A stretch of DNA of 31,478 nt from an uncultured Porphyromonadaceae bacterium (GTDB lineage Bacteria > Bacteroidota > Bacteroidia > Bacteroidales > Muribaculaceae), in the NCBI GenBank assembly GCA_905202215.1, contig CAJKRG010000035.1, positions 1 through 31,478 on the forward strand, written 5' to 3'. The notes beneath the pieces were generated by a model. It did not search any database, was not told the DNA's origin, and saw nothing but the letters and a program-made list of their open reading frames with translations. Positions 15,517-23,866 of the stretch are shown here, one piece after another. The translations under genes were made by a program, and so were the position numbers. Every line of letters starts with the position of its first letter. Position 1 is the stretch's first letter.

Positions 15517-16311
15517 ATGTATCGTACAGTCCGCATAATACGCATAATAATTTCGCTGATCGCTATGGCTGTTCCAACCTGGGCGCTGATAGCCGGTTAC
15601 GACAGCGTTTTTGTGCGTATGCAGATACTTACCGCATTGCTTTCCGGGGCTGCCGTCTGCCTGGTCTTCTGGGCTGTGGTAGCCTTGATATATGGCCGTA
15701 TCTATTGTTCGACAGTCTGTCCGCTGGGTACTCTGATGGATTGCGTCTCGGCTTTTTCAAGAGTCGTACGCCGTAAGAAAAGCGACTACAGGCATTGTGA
15801 GCCGGCATCGCGCACGCGTGTGGTGTTCCTTATAATAGCGTTCGCACTCATGCTTACCGGATCTGCCGCCGTCCCGGCTCTTATAGATCCATATACCGGT
15901 TATGCGCGTATGATCCAGCAATTTATCATAGTGCCGCTTCATTTAGACGATGCGGTACTGTTTTCGCTGTCAGCCATGGGGATTGCCTCTCTCACTGTAA
16001 TTGTGGTTGTGGGATTTGCATGGCGTAAGGGGCGGCGTCTTTGCAATACGTTCTGTCCGGTCGGCACTCTTTTGGGCGTCGCTTCACGTCAGGCCGTGCT
16101 GCATTTCGATATAAATACAGACCTGTGCATAAACTGCGGGGAATGCGAGCGTGTATGCAAGAGTGAATGTATCAATCTCATAGACCATACGGTCGACAGT
16201 TCGCGCTGTGTGGTGTGTTTCAACTGTACGTCGGTATGTCCTAACGGAGCGATCACTTATCGCTCAGGCCGACACAGGCTCGGAACACCATTGATGCAGC
16301 CCAAGAGCTGA
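15517..16311 (+). CDS. Membrane-bound polyferredoxin (NapH/MauN-like 4Fe-4S protein)
   Basis: 264 residues from the ATG at 15517. About four transmembrane helices alternate with two C-x3-C-P-x-G motifs (YCSTVCPLGTL and CNTFCPVGTL), the NapH/RdxA/NosR-type signature. The C-terminus holds two 4Fe-4S motifs: C-x2-C-x2-C-x3-C in CINCGECERVCKSEC and CVVCFNCTSVCP. Such proteins pass electrons between the quinone pool or ferredoxin and extracytoplasmic or membrane enzymes; the substrate of this one cannot be told, as no reductase gene is adjacent. The frame extends to a GTG/TTG at 15502, but that lies within the promoter. Confidence 0.88.
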   Translation: MYRTVRIIRIIISLIAMAVPTWALIAGYDSVFVRMQILTALLSGAAVCLVFWAVVALIYGRIYCSTVCPLGTLMDCVSAFSRVVRRKKSDYRHCEPASRTRVVFLIIAFALMLTGSAAVPALIDPYTGYARMIQQFIIVPLHLDDAVLFSLSAMGIASLTVIVVVGFAWRKGRRLCNTFCPVGTLLGVASRQAVLHFDINTDLCINCGECERVCKSECINLIDHTVDSSRCVVCFNCTSVCPNGAITYRSGRHRLGTPLMQPKS

Positions 16312-16370
16312 TTTTTGTCTGAAAAGTTCCGACAGACAAACATGCTGCGATTTTTGCCGGAAAATTGTTG

Positions 16371-16378
16371 TATCTTTG
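16371..16378 (+). promoter_or_regulatory. -7 box for uvrB
   Basis: TATCTTTG, 31 nt upstream of the uvrB ATG. A TTTG at 16353-16356 is too close (14-nt spacer) to be a standard -33 box. Confidence 0.6.
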
Positions 16379-16409
16379 TAGTTCGTACAAATTATACAAG
16401 AAATTTTCT

Positions 16410-18524
16410 ATGGAATTTCGCTTAAACTCGCAGTATCAGCCTACAGGCGATCAGCCGCAGGCCATACGTCAGCTCGCCGATGGTGTGGAAGCCGGACGTG
16501 ATGCCCAGGTCTTACTTGGCGTTACAGGTTCGGGCAAGACCTTCACTATGGCCAATGTGATCAAGGAGGTGCAGCGCCCGACTCTTATCCTGAGTCATAA
16601 CAAGACTCTTGCGGCACAGCTCTACAGTGAGTTCAAGCAATTCTTTCCGGAGAACGCGGTGCAGTATTTTGTGTCGTACTACGATTACTATCAGCCGGAA
16701 GCCTATATTCCGTCGGTCGACAAGTATATCGAGAAAGACCTGATGATAAACGACGAGATCGACCGTCTGCGTCTTGCCACCACATCGGCCCTCCTTTCTG
16801 GGCGTCGCGATGTGATTGTGGTGTCGTCGGTTTCGTGTCTGTACGGCATGGGAAATCCTGAGGATTTTCATGAAAATGTGGTGACGGTCACACGCGGAAT
16901 GAATATTACCCGTAACCAGTTCCTTCGCAAGCTTGTGGCGGCTCTTTACTGTCGGAGCGAGGTCGAATTCGGCCGCGGCACTTTCCGAGTGAAAGGCGAT
17001 ACTGTCGATATCCGTCTTGCCTATGAAGATATAATAGTGCGAGTGGTGTTCTGGGGCGATGAAGTGGAGTCGATAATCACCGTTCATCCCGACGACAACG
17101 CTCATCTCGGTACCCACGACCGTTTCAATATCTATCCCGCCAATCTTTTCGTGACGTCACCGCAGCGGCAGGCAGCGGCAGTTGCGCAGATTCAGCTTGA
17201 TCTCGGACGTCAGGTTGCCTTTTTTACAGGTGAGGGACGCGATCTGGAGGCGCAGCGTATCGAAGAGCGCGTGACCTATGACGTCGAGATGATAAAGGAA
17301 CTTGGGTATTGTTCGGGCATAGAGAACTATTCGCGTTATTTCGACGGCCGGCGCGAGGGTGAGCGGCCCTTCTGTCTGCTTGACTATTTCCCGAAAGACT
17401 TCCTTACGATAATCGATGAAAGCCATGTGACGGTGCCGCAGATCCGGGCTATGTATGGAGGCGACCGTTCACGAAAGGGCAATCTGGTGGAATATGGCTT
17501 CCGTCTGCCTGCCGCACTCGACAACCGGCCTCTCAAATTCGAAGAGTTCGAGAGTATGACTAATCAGGTGATATATGTGTCGGCTACTCCCGCCGACTAT
17601 GAGCTTGAACGCGTCGAGGGTGTCGTCACCGAGCAGGTGATACGTCCCACCGGACTTCTCGACCCTCTGATTCGCGTAAAACCGTCGATGAACCAGATCG
17701 ACGATCTCCTTGAAGAGATTCAGCTTCGCATAGAGCGCGACGAACGTACTCTTGTGACTACGCTGACGAAGCGTATGGCCGAAGAACTCAACGAATATTT
17801 CCTCAAACTCAAGATAAAGACAGCATATATACACAGCGATGTCGATACTCTCGACCGTATAAAAATTCTCGACGGTCTGCGCGCCGGCGAATATGATGTC
17901 CTCATCGGCGTCAATCTGCTGCGAGAGGGCCTCGATCTTCCCGAAGTGTCGCTTGTCGCTATTCTCGACGCCGATAAGGAAGGTTTCCTGCGTAGTCACC
18001 GTTCGCTTACGCAGACAGTGGGCCGTGCGGCCCGAAATCTCAACGGCGAGGTGATAATGTATGCCGACAAGATTACTGACTCCATGCAGCAGACGATAGA
18101 CGAGACCGAACGGCGTCGAGCGCTTCAGCTCAAGTATAATGAGGAACACGGAATAACTCCGCAGGCCATTGTCAAGGCCCGCAATGCCATCGTTGGTCTT
18201 GAAAAGGAGGAGGTAGATATGGATGCTACCGCTACGGCCCTTGGCTCTGTGCGGCCGCAGAAGCAGCTCAATGCCAAGGAAAAACGCGAAAAAGCCAAGA
18301 AAACGCCCTTGCCTTACGCAAACGAATTCAGTACGTCGGTAGATATAGCCGCAGATCCTGTAGTGGCTTATATGAGTGCCGACGAAATGCAGCGATCCAT
18401 CAACCGTCTGCGCGGCCAGATGCTTCAGGCGGCAAAAGACATGGAGTTCATGACCGCCGCACGGCTGCGCGATGAGATTATCAAACTTGAACTGCGCCTG
18501 CAATCCATGGAGCAAAAGAAATGA
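16410..18524 (+). CDS. uvrB: Excinuclease ABC subunit B
   Basis: 704 residues starting MEFRLNSQYQPTGDQPQAI; an in-frame start 45 nt upstream overlaps the promoter region. UvrB verifies DNA damage delivered by UvrA2 and recruits UvrC for incision in nucleotide excision repair. Visible elements: Walker A GVTGSGKT (37-44), the damage-wedging beta-hairpin region YYDYYQPEAYIP, the helicase DESH box (D336), the motif VI region QTVGRAARN and a C-terminal UVR domain (LRGQMLQAAKDMEFMTAARLRDEI) that contacts UvrC. A lysine-rich linker of about 60 residues between helicase and UVR domain makes it somewhat longer than E. coli UvrB (673). It overlaps the downstream radical SAM gene by 4 nt. Confidence 0.98.
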   Translation: MEFRLNSQYQPTGDQPQAIRQLADGVEAGRDAQVLLGVTGSGKTFTMANVIKEVQRPTLILSHNKTLAAQLYSEFKQFFPENAVQYFVSYYDYYQPEAYIPSVDKYIEKDLMINDEIDRLRLATTSALLSGRRDVIVVSSVSCLYGMGNPEDFHENVVTVTRGMNITRNQFLRKLVAALYCRSEVEFGRGTFRVKGDTVDIRLAYEDIIVRVVFWGDEVESIITVHPDDNAHLGTHDRFNIYPANLFVTSPQRQAAAVAQIQLDLGRQVAFFTGEGRDLEAQRIEERVTYDVEMIKELGYCSGIENYSRYFDGRREGERPFCLLDYFPKDFLTIIDESHVTVPQIRAMYGGDRSRKGNLVEYGFRLPAALDNRPLKFEEFESMTNQVIYVSATPADYELERVEGVVTEQVIRPTGLLDPLIRVKPSMNQIDDLLEEIQLRIERDERTLVTTLTKRMAEELNEYFLKLKIKTAYIHSDVDTLDRIKILDGLRAGEYDVLIGVNLLREGLDLPEVSLVAILDADKEGFLRSHRSLTQTVGRAARNLNGEVIMYADKITDSMQQTIDETERRRALQLKYNEEHGITPQAIVKARNAIVGLEKEEVDMDATATALGSVRPQKQLNAKEKREKAKKTPLPYANEFSTSVDIAADPVVAYMSADEMQRSINRLRGQMLQAAKDMEFMTAARLRDEIIKLELRLQSMEQKK

Positions 18525-20377
18525 AAGAAATAGACTACAATACCCTCAGGCCTACCGACTGGCTGCCGACGTCGGTCAAAGAGATGAAAGCGCTTGGCTG
18601 GGACGGCGTCGATGTTGTGCTGTTTTCAGGCGACGCATATGTCGATCATCCGGCTTTCGGCGCGGCTGTCATCGGAAGGACTCTTCAGGCGGCCGGCTAT
18701 CGGGTGGCTATCGTGCCACAGCCGAACTGGCAGGACGATCTGCGCGATTTCCGTAAATTCGGTATGCCGAGGCTTTTTTTCGGTATAAGTCCGGGGGCTA
18801 TGGACTCTATGGTGAATCATTATACGGCCAACCGTCGCCGACGCTCCGACGATGCATATACGCCCGGCGGCCGCCACGGCGCACGTCCCGATTATCCTTC
18901 GGTGGTGTATTCTAAAATATTGCGAGAGCTTTATCCTGATGCGCCTATTGTCATCGGTGGCATAGAGGCGTCCTTGCGGCGTCTGTCGCACTACGACTAC
19001 TGGCAGGACCGATTGCGCCCATCGATACTGGTGGATACTGCCGCCGATATGCTGCTATACGGCATGGGCGAGAAAACTGTGGTCGATCTGGCGCGTCGAC
19101 TCGACGTCGGTCAGAAAATCGGTGATATCATAGATATGCCACAGAGCGTTGTCCTCCGACCGATATCCGAAATGCCTGCAGCCGATGCCGATAACATCAT
19201 TCTGGCTTCGTTCGAGAAATGTCTGTCGGACAAGCGTTCGCAGGCAGCCAATTTCAAACATATCGAGCAGCAGAGCAACCGCTTTGACGGGGGCGCCACT
19301 TTGTGGCAGATCACAGGACGACAGGTGGTGAGGGTAAATCCCATGCTTCCGGCCATGACGCAGGGAGAAATCGACGCGTCGTTCGATCTGCCGTATACAC
19401 GTCTTCCTCATCCGCGTTACAAAGGGAAAACTATTCCGGCATATGAGATGATACGTCATTCCGTCAATCTGCATCGCGGCTGTTTCGGAGGGTGTGCGTT
19501 CTGTACTATTTCAGCACATCAGGGCAAGTTCATAGCTTCGCGTTCGAAGGAATCCATACTGCGGGAGGTGCGTCAGGTGACACGTATGCCGGATTTCAAA
19601 GGTTACATAAGCGACCTCGGAGGCCCTTCGGCCAATATGTATGCCATGGGAGGACGCGACAAGGAAAAATGCCGCCGTTGTCTGCGTCCGTCGTGTCTGC
19701 ATCCATCTCCTTGCGCCAATCTCAATACAGATCATAGCCCCCTGTTAGACATCTATCATGCCGTAGATGCGCTGCCCGGAGTGAAAAAGAGTTTCATCGG
19801 CAGTGGCGTGCGCTATGATCTGTCGATGCATCAGACGGGAGATGCGGAAATAGACCGCACCAATGCCCGCTACAACCGCGAGCTTATAGAGCATCATGTC
19901 TCGGGGCGGCTGAAAGTCGCGCCGGAGCATACTTCAGATGCTGTGCTGCGTCTCATGCGTAAGCCGCCGTTCAGTCTATTTCATGAGTTCAAGCGCCTGT
20001 TCGACAATACGAATCGCGCATGTGGTCTTAACCAGCAGCTGATTCCGTATTTTATATCATCGCATCCGGGTTGCCGTGCGGAGGATATGGCCGAACTTGC
20101 CGCGGCCACAAAAGAACTGAATTTCCATCTTGAGCAGGTGCAGGATTTCACTCCTACTCCGATGACGGTCGCCACGGAAATATATTATACCGGTTATCAT
20201 CCGTATACCGGCGAAAAAGTCTACACTGCGACATCGCCCGAGCAAAAGCTTGAGCAGCGTAAATTCTTCTTCTGGTATGATCCCGCCTATCGGGTGGATA
20301 TAATGCGCTCGCTTCGCAAGATCGGACGTACAGATCTGATCGACAAGCTCTTCAATAAGTCGCGTTTCAGGAATTGA
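18521..20377 (+). CDS. YgiQ-family radical SAM protein
   Basis: 618 residues. The N-terminal part (MKEIDYNTLRPTDWLPTSVKEMKALGWDGVDVV...) matches the YgiQ/UPF0313 N-terminal domain with the DAYVDHPAFGAAVIGR motif, and the radical SAM cluster-binding motif is C321-x3-C325-x2-C328 (RGCFGGCAFC). A second cysteine-rich stretch, CRRCLRPSCLHPSPC, may bind another metal centre, and the C-terminal HLEQVQDFTPTPMTVATEIYYTG is characteristic of the family. Reaction unknown. The start overlaps the uvrB stop (ATGA), so the two are co-expressed, and the 3' end overlaps the convergent gene by 11 nt. Confidence 0.93.
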   Translation: MKEIDYNTLRPTDWLPTSVKEMKALGWDGVDVVLFSGDAYVDHPAFGAAVIGRTLQAAGYRVAIVPQPNWQDDLRDFRKFGMPRLFFGISPGAMDSMVNHYTANRRRRSDDAYTPGGRHGARPDYPSVVYSKILRELYPDAPIVIGGIEASLRRLSHYDYWQDRLRPSILVDTAADMLLYGMGEKTVVDLARRLDVGQKIGDIIDMPQSVVLRPISEMPAADADNIILASFEKCLSDKRSQAANFKHIEQQSNRFDGGATLWQITGRQVVRVNPMLPAMTQGEIDASFDLPYTRLPHPRYKGKTIPAYEMIRHSVNLHRGCFGGCAFCTISAHQGKFIASRSKESILREVRQVTRMPDFKGYISDLGGPSANMYAMGGRDKEKCRRCLRPSCLHPSPCANLNTDHSPLLDIYHAVDALPGVKKSFIGSGVRYDLSMHQTGDAEIDRTNARYNRELIEHHVSGRLKVAPEHTSDAVLRLMRKPPFSLFHEFKRLFDNTNRACGLNQQLIPYFISSHPGCRAEDMAELAAATKELNFHLEQVQDFTPTPMTVATEIYYTGYHPYTGEKVYTATSPEQKLEQRKFFFWYDPAYRVDIMRSLRKIGRTDLIDKLFNKSRFRN

Positions 20378-20903
20378 GTGGATACTCGGCTATTCTTTTT
20401 CGGATATTTTTTCTTGCCGAGAGCAGAGCCGGAGAAAGATCGGCGCGGTCCATCAGTTCTATTTCGGTTTCCAATTCTGCCAGAAGTTCCGGGTAGAACC
20501 GACATTGTGCAAAAGCCTGCTTCAGGCATAATGCCCGTATTCCGCACGGTTCTGTCGAATTTATACGGGAGAGACAGAAATCGAGATAATCCAGACGGAT
20601 ATCATCTTTACCGATGGTCTGATGTTCAAGGAGGGTCAGCAGTAGCCGCCGTTTGCCTTCATGCCCGACGGTCAGAACAAGATCGATCAGATCGTTGCGT
20701 TTAGGGCGTAGCCATGCCATATCTGTAGGCGCGAAGTGTGTAAACACCCACAGGGCATTATATGCGGTTCTGTCGTCAGGCGCATTTATCAGTGAAAACA
20801 ATTCCGCTTTCATCCTGTCGTTGGTCTCTCCGCTGCACAAAGCGCATATCTGTCGGATATGGTGAGTTCCGATTCTCCCGCTGATGGTTTCAGAGATACT
20901 CAT
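20367..20903 (-). CDS. Helical-repeat protein of unknown function
   Basis: 178 residues, not assigned to a family. It appears entirely helical with HEAT/ARM-like pacing: MKAELFSLINAPDDRTAYNALWVFTHF, LRPKRNDLIDLVLTVGHEGKRRLLLTLLE, DYLDFCLSRINSTEPCGIRALCLKQAFAQC and PELLAELETEIELM look like successive helix pairs. No signal peptide or membrane segment. It follows the DUF418 gene by 9 nt and is the last gene of the helicase operon; its last codons overlap the end of the convergent radical SAM gene by 11 nt. HEAT-like folds usually mediate protein binding, but no partner can be inferred. Confidence 0.75.
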   Translation of the reverse strand: MSISETISGRIGTHHIRQICALCSGETNDRMKAELFSLINAPDDRTAYNALWVFTHFAPTDMAWLRPKRNDLIDLVLTVGHEGKRRLLLTLLEHQTIGKDDIRLDYLDFCLSRINSTEPCGIRALCLKQAFAQCRFYPELLAELETEIELMDRADLSPALLSARKNIRKRIAEYPLNS

Positions 20904-20912
20904 ATATAAGGT

Positions 20913-22082
20913 TCAAGCCCATATCCAGGTGGCTTTCTTCCAAATGTATTCGAGAGGCCCGTGGTTGTGGCGGCCGACCCAGATGCGGCAGAAAGCATAT
21001 TGAATCAGGAAGATGGCTATGCCCAACAGGAGGCTTGCGCTGATGCACATGTGTGCATGGAGGCCCCAGTTGTAGAATATGGCCGAGCCGATGATGCCCT
21101 GTGTCACATAGTTTGTCATGCTCATTTTGCCGTAGGGTATGAGCAGACTTAGTGCGGCAGACAGACGTCTTGTGCAGTAGAATCCGAAGATTATTCCCGA
21201 CACCAGGATTGCCATGAAGGCGAGATTGGCGAGCGACGGGATGATTATCTTGAGCTGAGAGAGCACCACGGGATCCGATACGTAATCGGCCATCATGTTA
21301 GAGATGCCATAGAGTGGGAAGAATGCGACCAGCGCCCATGCCAGTACGCGGCCCCATAGCGCCAGATGTGATTTGGCAAAGAGACCGCGGCGTCCGATGA
21401 GCATACCCGTCATGAACAGACCTGCGGTCTGGAACACGCGTCCGTGGTCCCACGCCCACCCGAGCGAGAAAAGCTGACCATGGAAAGCATTCCCTTTGAG
21501 TGTTTCCCAGAATGAGCCTGCATCCTGGAGGTCGTGTGTCATCTGCCAGTGGGCCATCCAGTCGAATGAGGTCGGTTCGAAACCCGGCTGCACGAACGAC
21601 CTTATTATATTGTAGATGCATATAGGCTGAAGCATGCATATGGCGGCGAGGGTTATGAGCGTGCGGTCGCTGAGACGGCAAGTGAGCACCAAAACGAACC
21701 CTACCAGTGAATATAGCACCAGAATTTCTCCGGTGAAGAAAGCGGCGTTGAAGCATCCGATGATGAAGAGAAGGATAAGACGCCAGCAGAAGCGAAGACG
21801 GAAGTCGTTGCCGCGCATGCGCTGGTTGTCGTGCTGCACGAAGAAACTGAAACCGAACAGCAAGGCGAAAATGGCATAGGCTTTGCCACCGAATGCAAAA
21901 AACAAACCGTCCCATACCGCTTTATCGAGGAAGTTAAGCCATACGGGCAGTGTTGCGGTGTCGGGATATTGGTAGAAATTGAAATGCTCTATAGAATGGA
22001 GCAGAATGATTGCCAGCACGGCGAATCCACGCAAGGCATCGGCGACATCGACACGAGGATGTTTTTTCAGTTCTGTTGTCAT
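20913..22082 (-). CDS. DUF418 / YeiB-like multi-pass membrane protein
   Basis: 389 residues from the ATG at 22082, which overlaps the helicase stop (ATGA). A longer reading frame upstream lies inside the helicase gene and is rejected. The start VDVADALRGFAVLAIILLHSIEHF is typical of YeiB/DUF418 and related acyltransferase-3-like membrane proteins, and the C-terminal part (PYGKMSMTNYVTQGIIGSAIFYNWG ... RIWVGRHNHGPLEYIWKKATW) matches the DUF418 domain with its GPLEWIWR-like end. About eight to ten transmembrane helices. Function is unknown; transport or acyl-group modification at the envelope has been suggested from fold similarity only. Confidence 0.9.
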   Translation of the reverse strand: MTTELKKHPRVDVADALRGFAVLAIILLHSIEHFNFYQYPDTATLPVWLNFLDKAVWDGLFFAFGGKAYAIFALLFGFSFFVQHDNQRMRGNDFRLRFCWRLILLFIIGCFNAAFFTGEILVLYSLVGFVLVLTCRLSDRTLITLAAICMLQPICIYNIIRSFVQPGFEPTSFDWMAHWQMTHDLQDAGSFWETLKGNAFHGQLFSLGWAWDHGRVFQTAGLFMTGMLIGRRGLFAKSHLALWGRVLAWALVAFFPLYGISNMMADYVSDPVVLSQLKIIIPSLANLAFMAILVSGIIFGFYCTRRLSAALSLLIPYGKMSMTNYVTQGIIGSAIFYNWGLHAHMCISASLLLGIAIFLIQYAFCRIWVGRHNHGPLEYIWKKATWIWA

Positions 22083-23539
22083 TTCAGCAGTTGTTCGGGT
22101 GGTGATATTAGGTAAAGATGTTTTTTCGCGCGGGTCACGGCGGTATAGAGCCAGCGGTATAGTGTCATACCGAGGGCATCGGCCGGAATGTAACTCAGGT
22201 CTACGAATACATTTGTCCACTGTCCGCCCTGAGCCTTATGGCAGGTTACTGCATAGGCGTATTTTACCTGGAGGGCTGTCCAGTAGGGATCGGTGCGCAA
22301 CTGAGCATAGCGGGCGTCTACGGGCATCGTGCCGAACCGCTCGTCATCGGCCATTATTCCGTAGTATAGCTTTTCCCAGCCGTCGCGGGGCATTACCGCA
22401 TATTCAGCCGAAATGGTGTCGAGCATTATCTTGGCGTCGAACCGTATGGGCTCGGTGTCGTCAGGCGCATCGGCCGGAGGCGGGAAAGAGAGCGTGACGT
22501 CGGCGAAGCGCATGCCATAGCGGTTTTCGGTGCCGAGTACCTTCTCGACAGTCACGATGTCGCCGTTGGCCACAAAATCGACACCACGCGGCTTCTTTCC
22601 GGAAAAGTAATGATTGCGGGCCACGATAAGCAGGTCGCCGCGTGTCAGTTCTTCTTCGCGGTAGAGAACGGAACCTCGAAGACCGGCGTTGTATTCTGCG
22701 GCACGCCGGTTGCTGCGTGTTATGAAGATGGTTTCGGCGAGACCGTCGCGGTCATAGGCGCCGGTCACGATTTCAGGCAGATCCTCTCCTTCGACGACGG
22801 TAACGTCGGGTAGTCCGGATGTACGCAGTCGCGGAACCGGCAGTTCGTCTCCGTTGGGAAGACCGGTGATTTTCGACATTACCTTGCGGAGTCTTGTGGC
22901 ATTGAAAAGAATGCCCGAATCGGCTGCCTGGCGCGCCGTCTCCGTAAGGGTGGCGTGGCTTACTTTTATGCCGAGCCGGCGTAGTGTTTCGGGATTCATG
23001 GCAGGCGACCGCTCCTGCCCGACAGGCGGGAGCTGGGCTGTATCGCCCATGAGAATCAACCGGCATCCTACGCCCGAGTATACGTATTGTACGAGATCTT
23101 CGAGAAGGCTGTATCCGCGTTCGTCGGCGGTGCCGATCATCGATGCTTCGTCGACAATGAAGACGGCGTTACGCAACTTGTTCTCGGCCGGAACCGGCGG
23201 TCCGGCCTGAGTCTGGTCGGCGCCGAACGCATGGCGGTATATCTTGCGGTGGATTGTAAAGGCGGGATGATTGTGCGAATTGGCTGAAAATACTTTTGCC
23301 GCACGGCCGGTAGGAGCGAGGAGTATGGCTTTGCGTCCGTGTGACTCAAGAACACGGACGAGTGCGCCTGTGAGCGACGTCTTGCCTGTGCCTGCATATC
23401 CGTTGAGGATAAAAGCCATATCCTTGTCCGGAGGCGCCATGACAAAACGACTCATGGCGGCTACTACGGCTACCTGCTGATCGTTGGCGGTATACGGAAG
23501 TGCGGTGAGCACTTCTGCTGCAAAAGTTTTCGCGTCCAT
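22079..23539 (-). CDS. RecD/Pif1-like superfamily 1B DNA helicase
   Basis: 486 residues from the ATG at 23539. Walker A is GYAGTGKT (47-54), Walker B IVDEASM (D130-E131), followed by LILMGDTAQLPPVGQ (motif III) and near the C-terminus YAVTCHKAQGGQW and YTAVTRAKKHLYLI (motifs V/VI, UvrD_C_2-like). An SH3-like insertion is suggested by DFVANGDIVTVEKVLG. These are features of RecD2/Pif1-type 5'-3' helicases, but it is shorter than RecD2 and lacks its N-terminal region, so it is the small standalone form common in Bacteroidota. Upstream in-frame starts fall within the promoter palindrome. It heads an operon with the DUF418 and helical-repeat genes. Confidence 0.92.
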   Translation of the reverse strand: MDAKTFAAEVLTALPYTANDQQVAVVAAMSRFVMAPPDKDMAFILNGYAGTGKTSLTGALVRVLESHGRKAILLAPTGRAAKVFSANSHNHPAFTIHRKIYRHAFGADQTQAGPPVPAENKLRNAVFIVDEASMIGTADERGYSLLEDLVQYVYSGVGCRLILMGDTAQLPPVGQERSPAMNPETLRRLGIKVSHATLTETARQAADSGILFNATRLRKVMSKITGLPNGDELPVPRLRTSGLPDVTVVEGEDLPEIVTGAYDRDGLAETIFITRSNRRAAEYNAGLRGSVLYREEELTRGDLLIVARNHYFSGKKPRGVDFVANGDIVTVEKVLGTENRYGMRFADVTLSFPPPADAPDDTEPIRFDAKIMLDTISAEYAVMPRDGWEKLYYGIMADDERFGTMPVDARYAQLRTDPYWTALQVKYAYAVTCHKAQGGQWTNVFVDLSYIPADALGMTLYRWLYTAVTRAKKHLYLISPPEQLLK

Positions 23540-23543
23540 TCTA

Positions 23544-23581
23544 CAAAGGTACATAAAAATCACGATTTTTATGTACCTTTG
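23544..23581. promoter_or_regulatory. 38-bp perfect palindrome carrying two divergent -7 boxes
   Basis: Two 18-nt arms (23544-23561 and 23564-23581) are exact reverse complements around a 2-nt centre (AC). Each outer end is TACCTTTG read outward: minus strand 23551-23544 toward the helicase gene (ATG 4 nt beyond) and plus strand 23574-23581 toward the cobalamin riboswitch (whose P1 starts about 6 nt beyond). No -33 TTG is present at the usual distance in either direction. The symmetry suits a dimeric regulator or a shared bidirectional promoter. Confidence 0.75.
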
Positions 23582-23585
23582 CGGT

Positions 23586-23728
23586 CGCAATACGGATAAG
23601 GGAATCCGGTGAGAGACCGGAACAGTACCCGCTGCTGTGAGTTCCGACCTAAGTTTCCGCATTAAGTCACTGATTAATATCGGGAAGGCGTGGAAAACAG
23701 GAACAAGTCAGAAGACCTGCCGTATGCA
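23586..23728 (+). promoter_or_regulatory. Cobalamin (vitamin B12) riboswitch
   Basis: The aptamer hallmarks are in order: closing stem P1 (GCAATACGG at 23587-23595 with CCGTATGC at 23720-23727), the CCGGTGAGAGACCGGAACAGTACCCGC-type block at about 23607-23633, GCTGCTGTGA, GTCACTG, GGGAAGGC (23682-23689) and the B12 box AAGTCAGAAGACCTGCC (23705-23721). Family knowledge: these RNAs bind adenosyl-, methyl- or aquo-cobalamin and switch off downstream expression. It stands 140 nt upstream of the BtuG-like lipoprotein gene. Confidence 0.95.
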
Positions 23729-23866
23729 GCTTCGCCATCATGCCCGCGGGATTATGGGCCGATGAGGAGGAAATTTAGTCTTCAGGCTGATCTCCCCGCT
23801 GTGAATGTATGATCGGGCGATGCTTACATTGTAATTCATTAATCCAACAATAAGCATTACCAAGCA
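23729..23866 (+). promoter_or_regulatory. Likely riboswitch expression platform / leader
   Basis: Between the aptamer and the start codon are two possible hairpins: CATC-GCCC pairing with GGGC-GATG (about 23737-23765) and a second GATC...GATC-flanked segment (about 23790-23815). The first may provide the regulatory hairpin or loop that kisses the aptamer. No T-run follows either, so control at translation initiation is more likely than termination. There is no ORF here. Confidence 0.45.

Noticed and set aside
16315..16339. Short inverted repeat TTGTCTG/CAGACAA after the polyferredoxin gene
   Set aside because: Only 7 bp with an 11-nt loop and no T-run; too weak to call a terminator.
17469..18515. 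Long open frame (348 codons) antisense to uvrB
   Set aside because: It lies wholly within uvrB and is low-complexity shadow coding; no independent promoter or homology sign.
22083..22220. 46-residue extension of the DUF418 protein
   Set aside because: It lies inside the helicase gene and is Arg/Pro-rich; the ATG at 22082 overlaps the helicase stop in the coupled ATGA arrangement and begins a family-like N-terminus.
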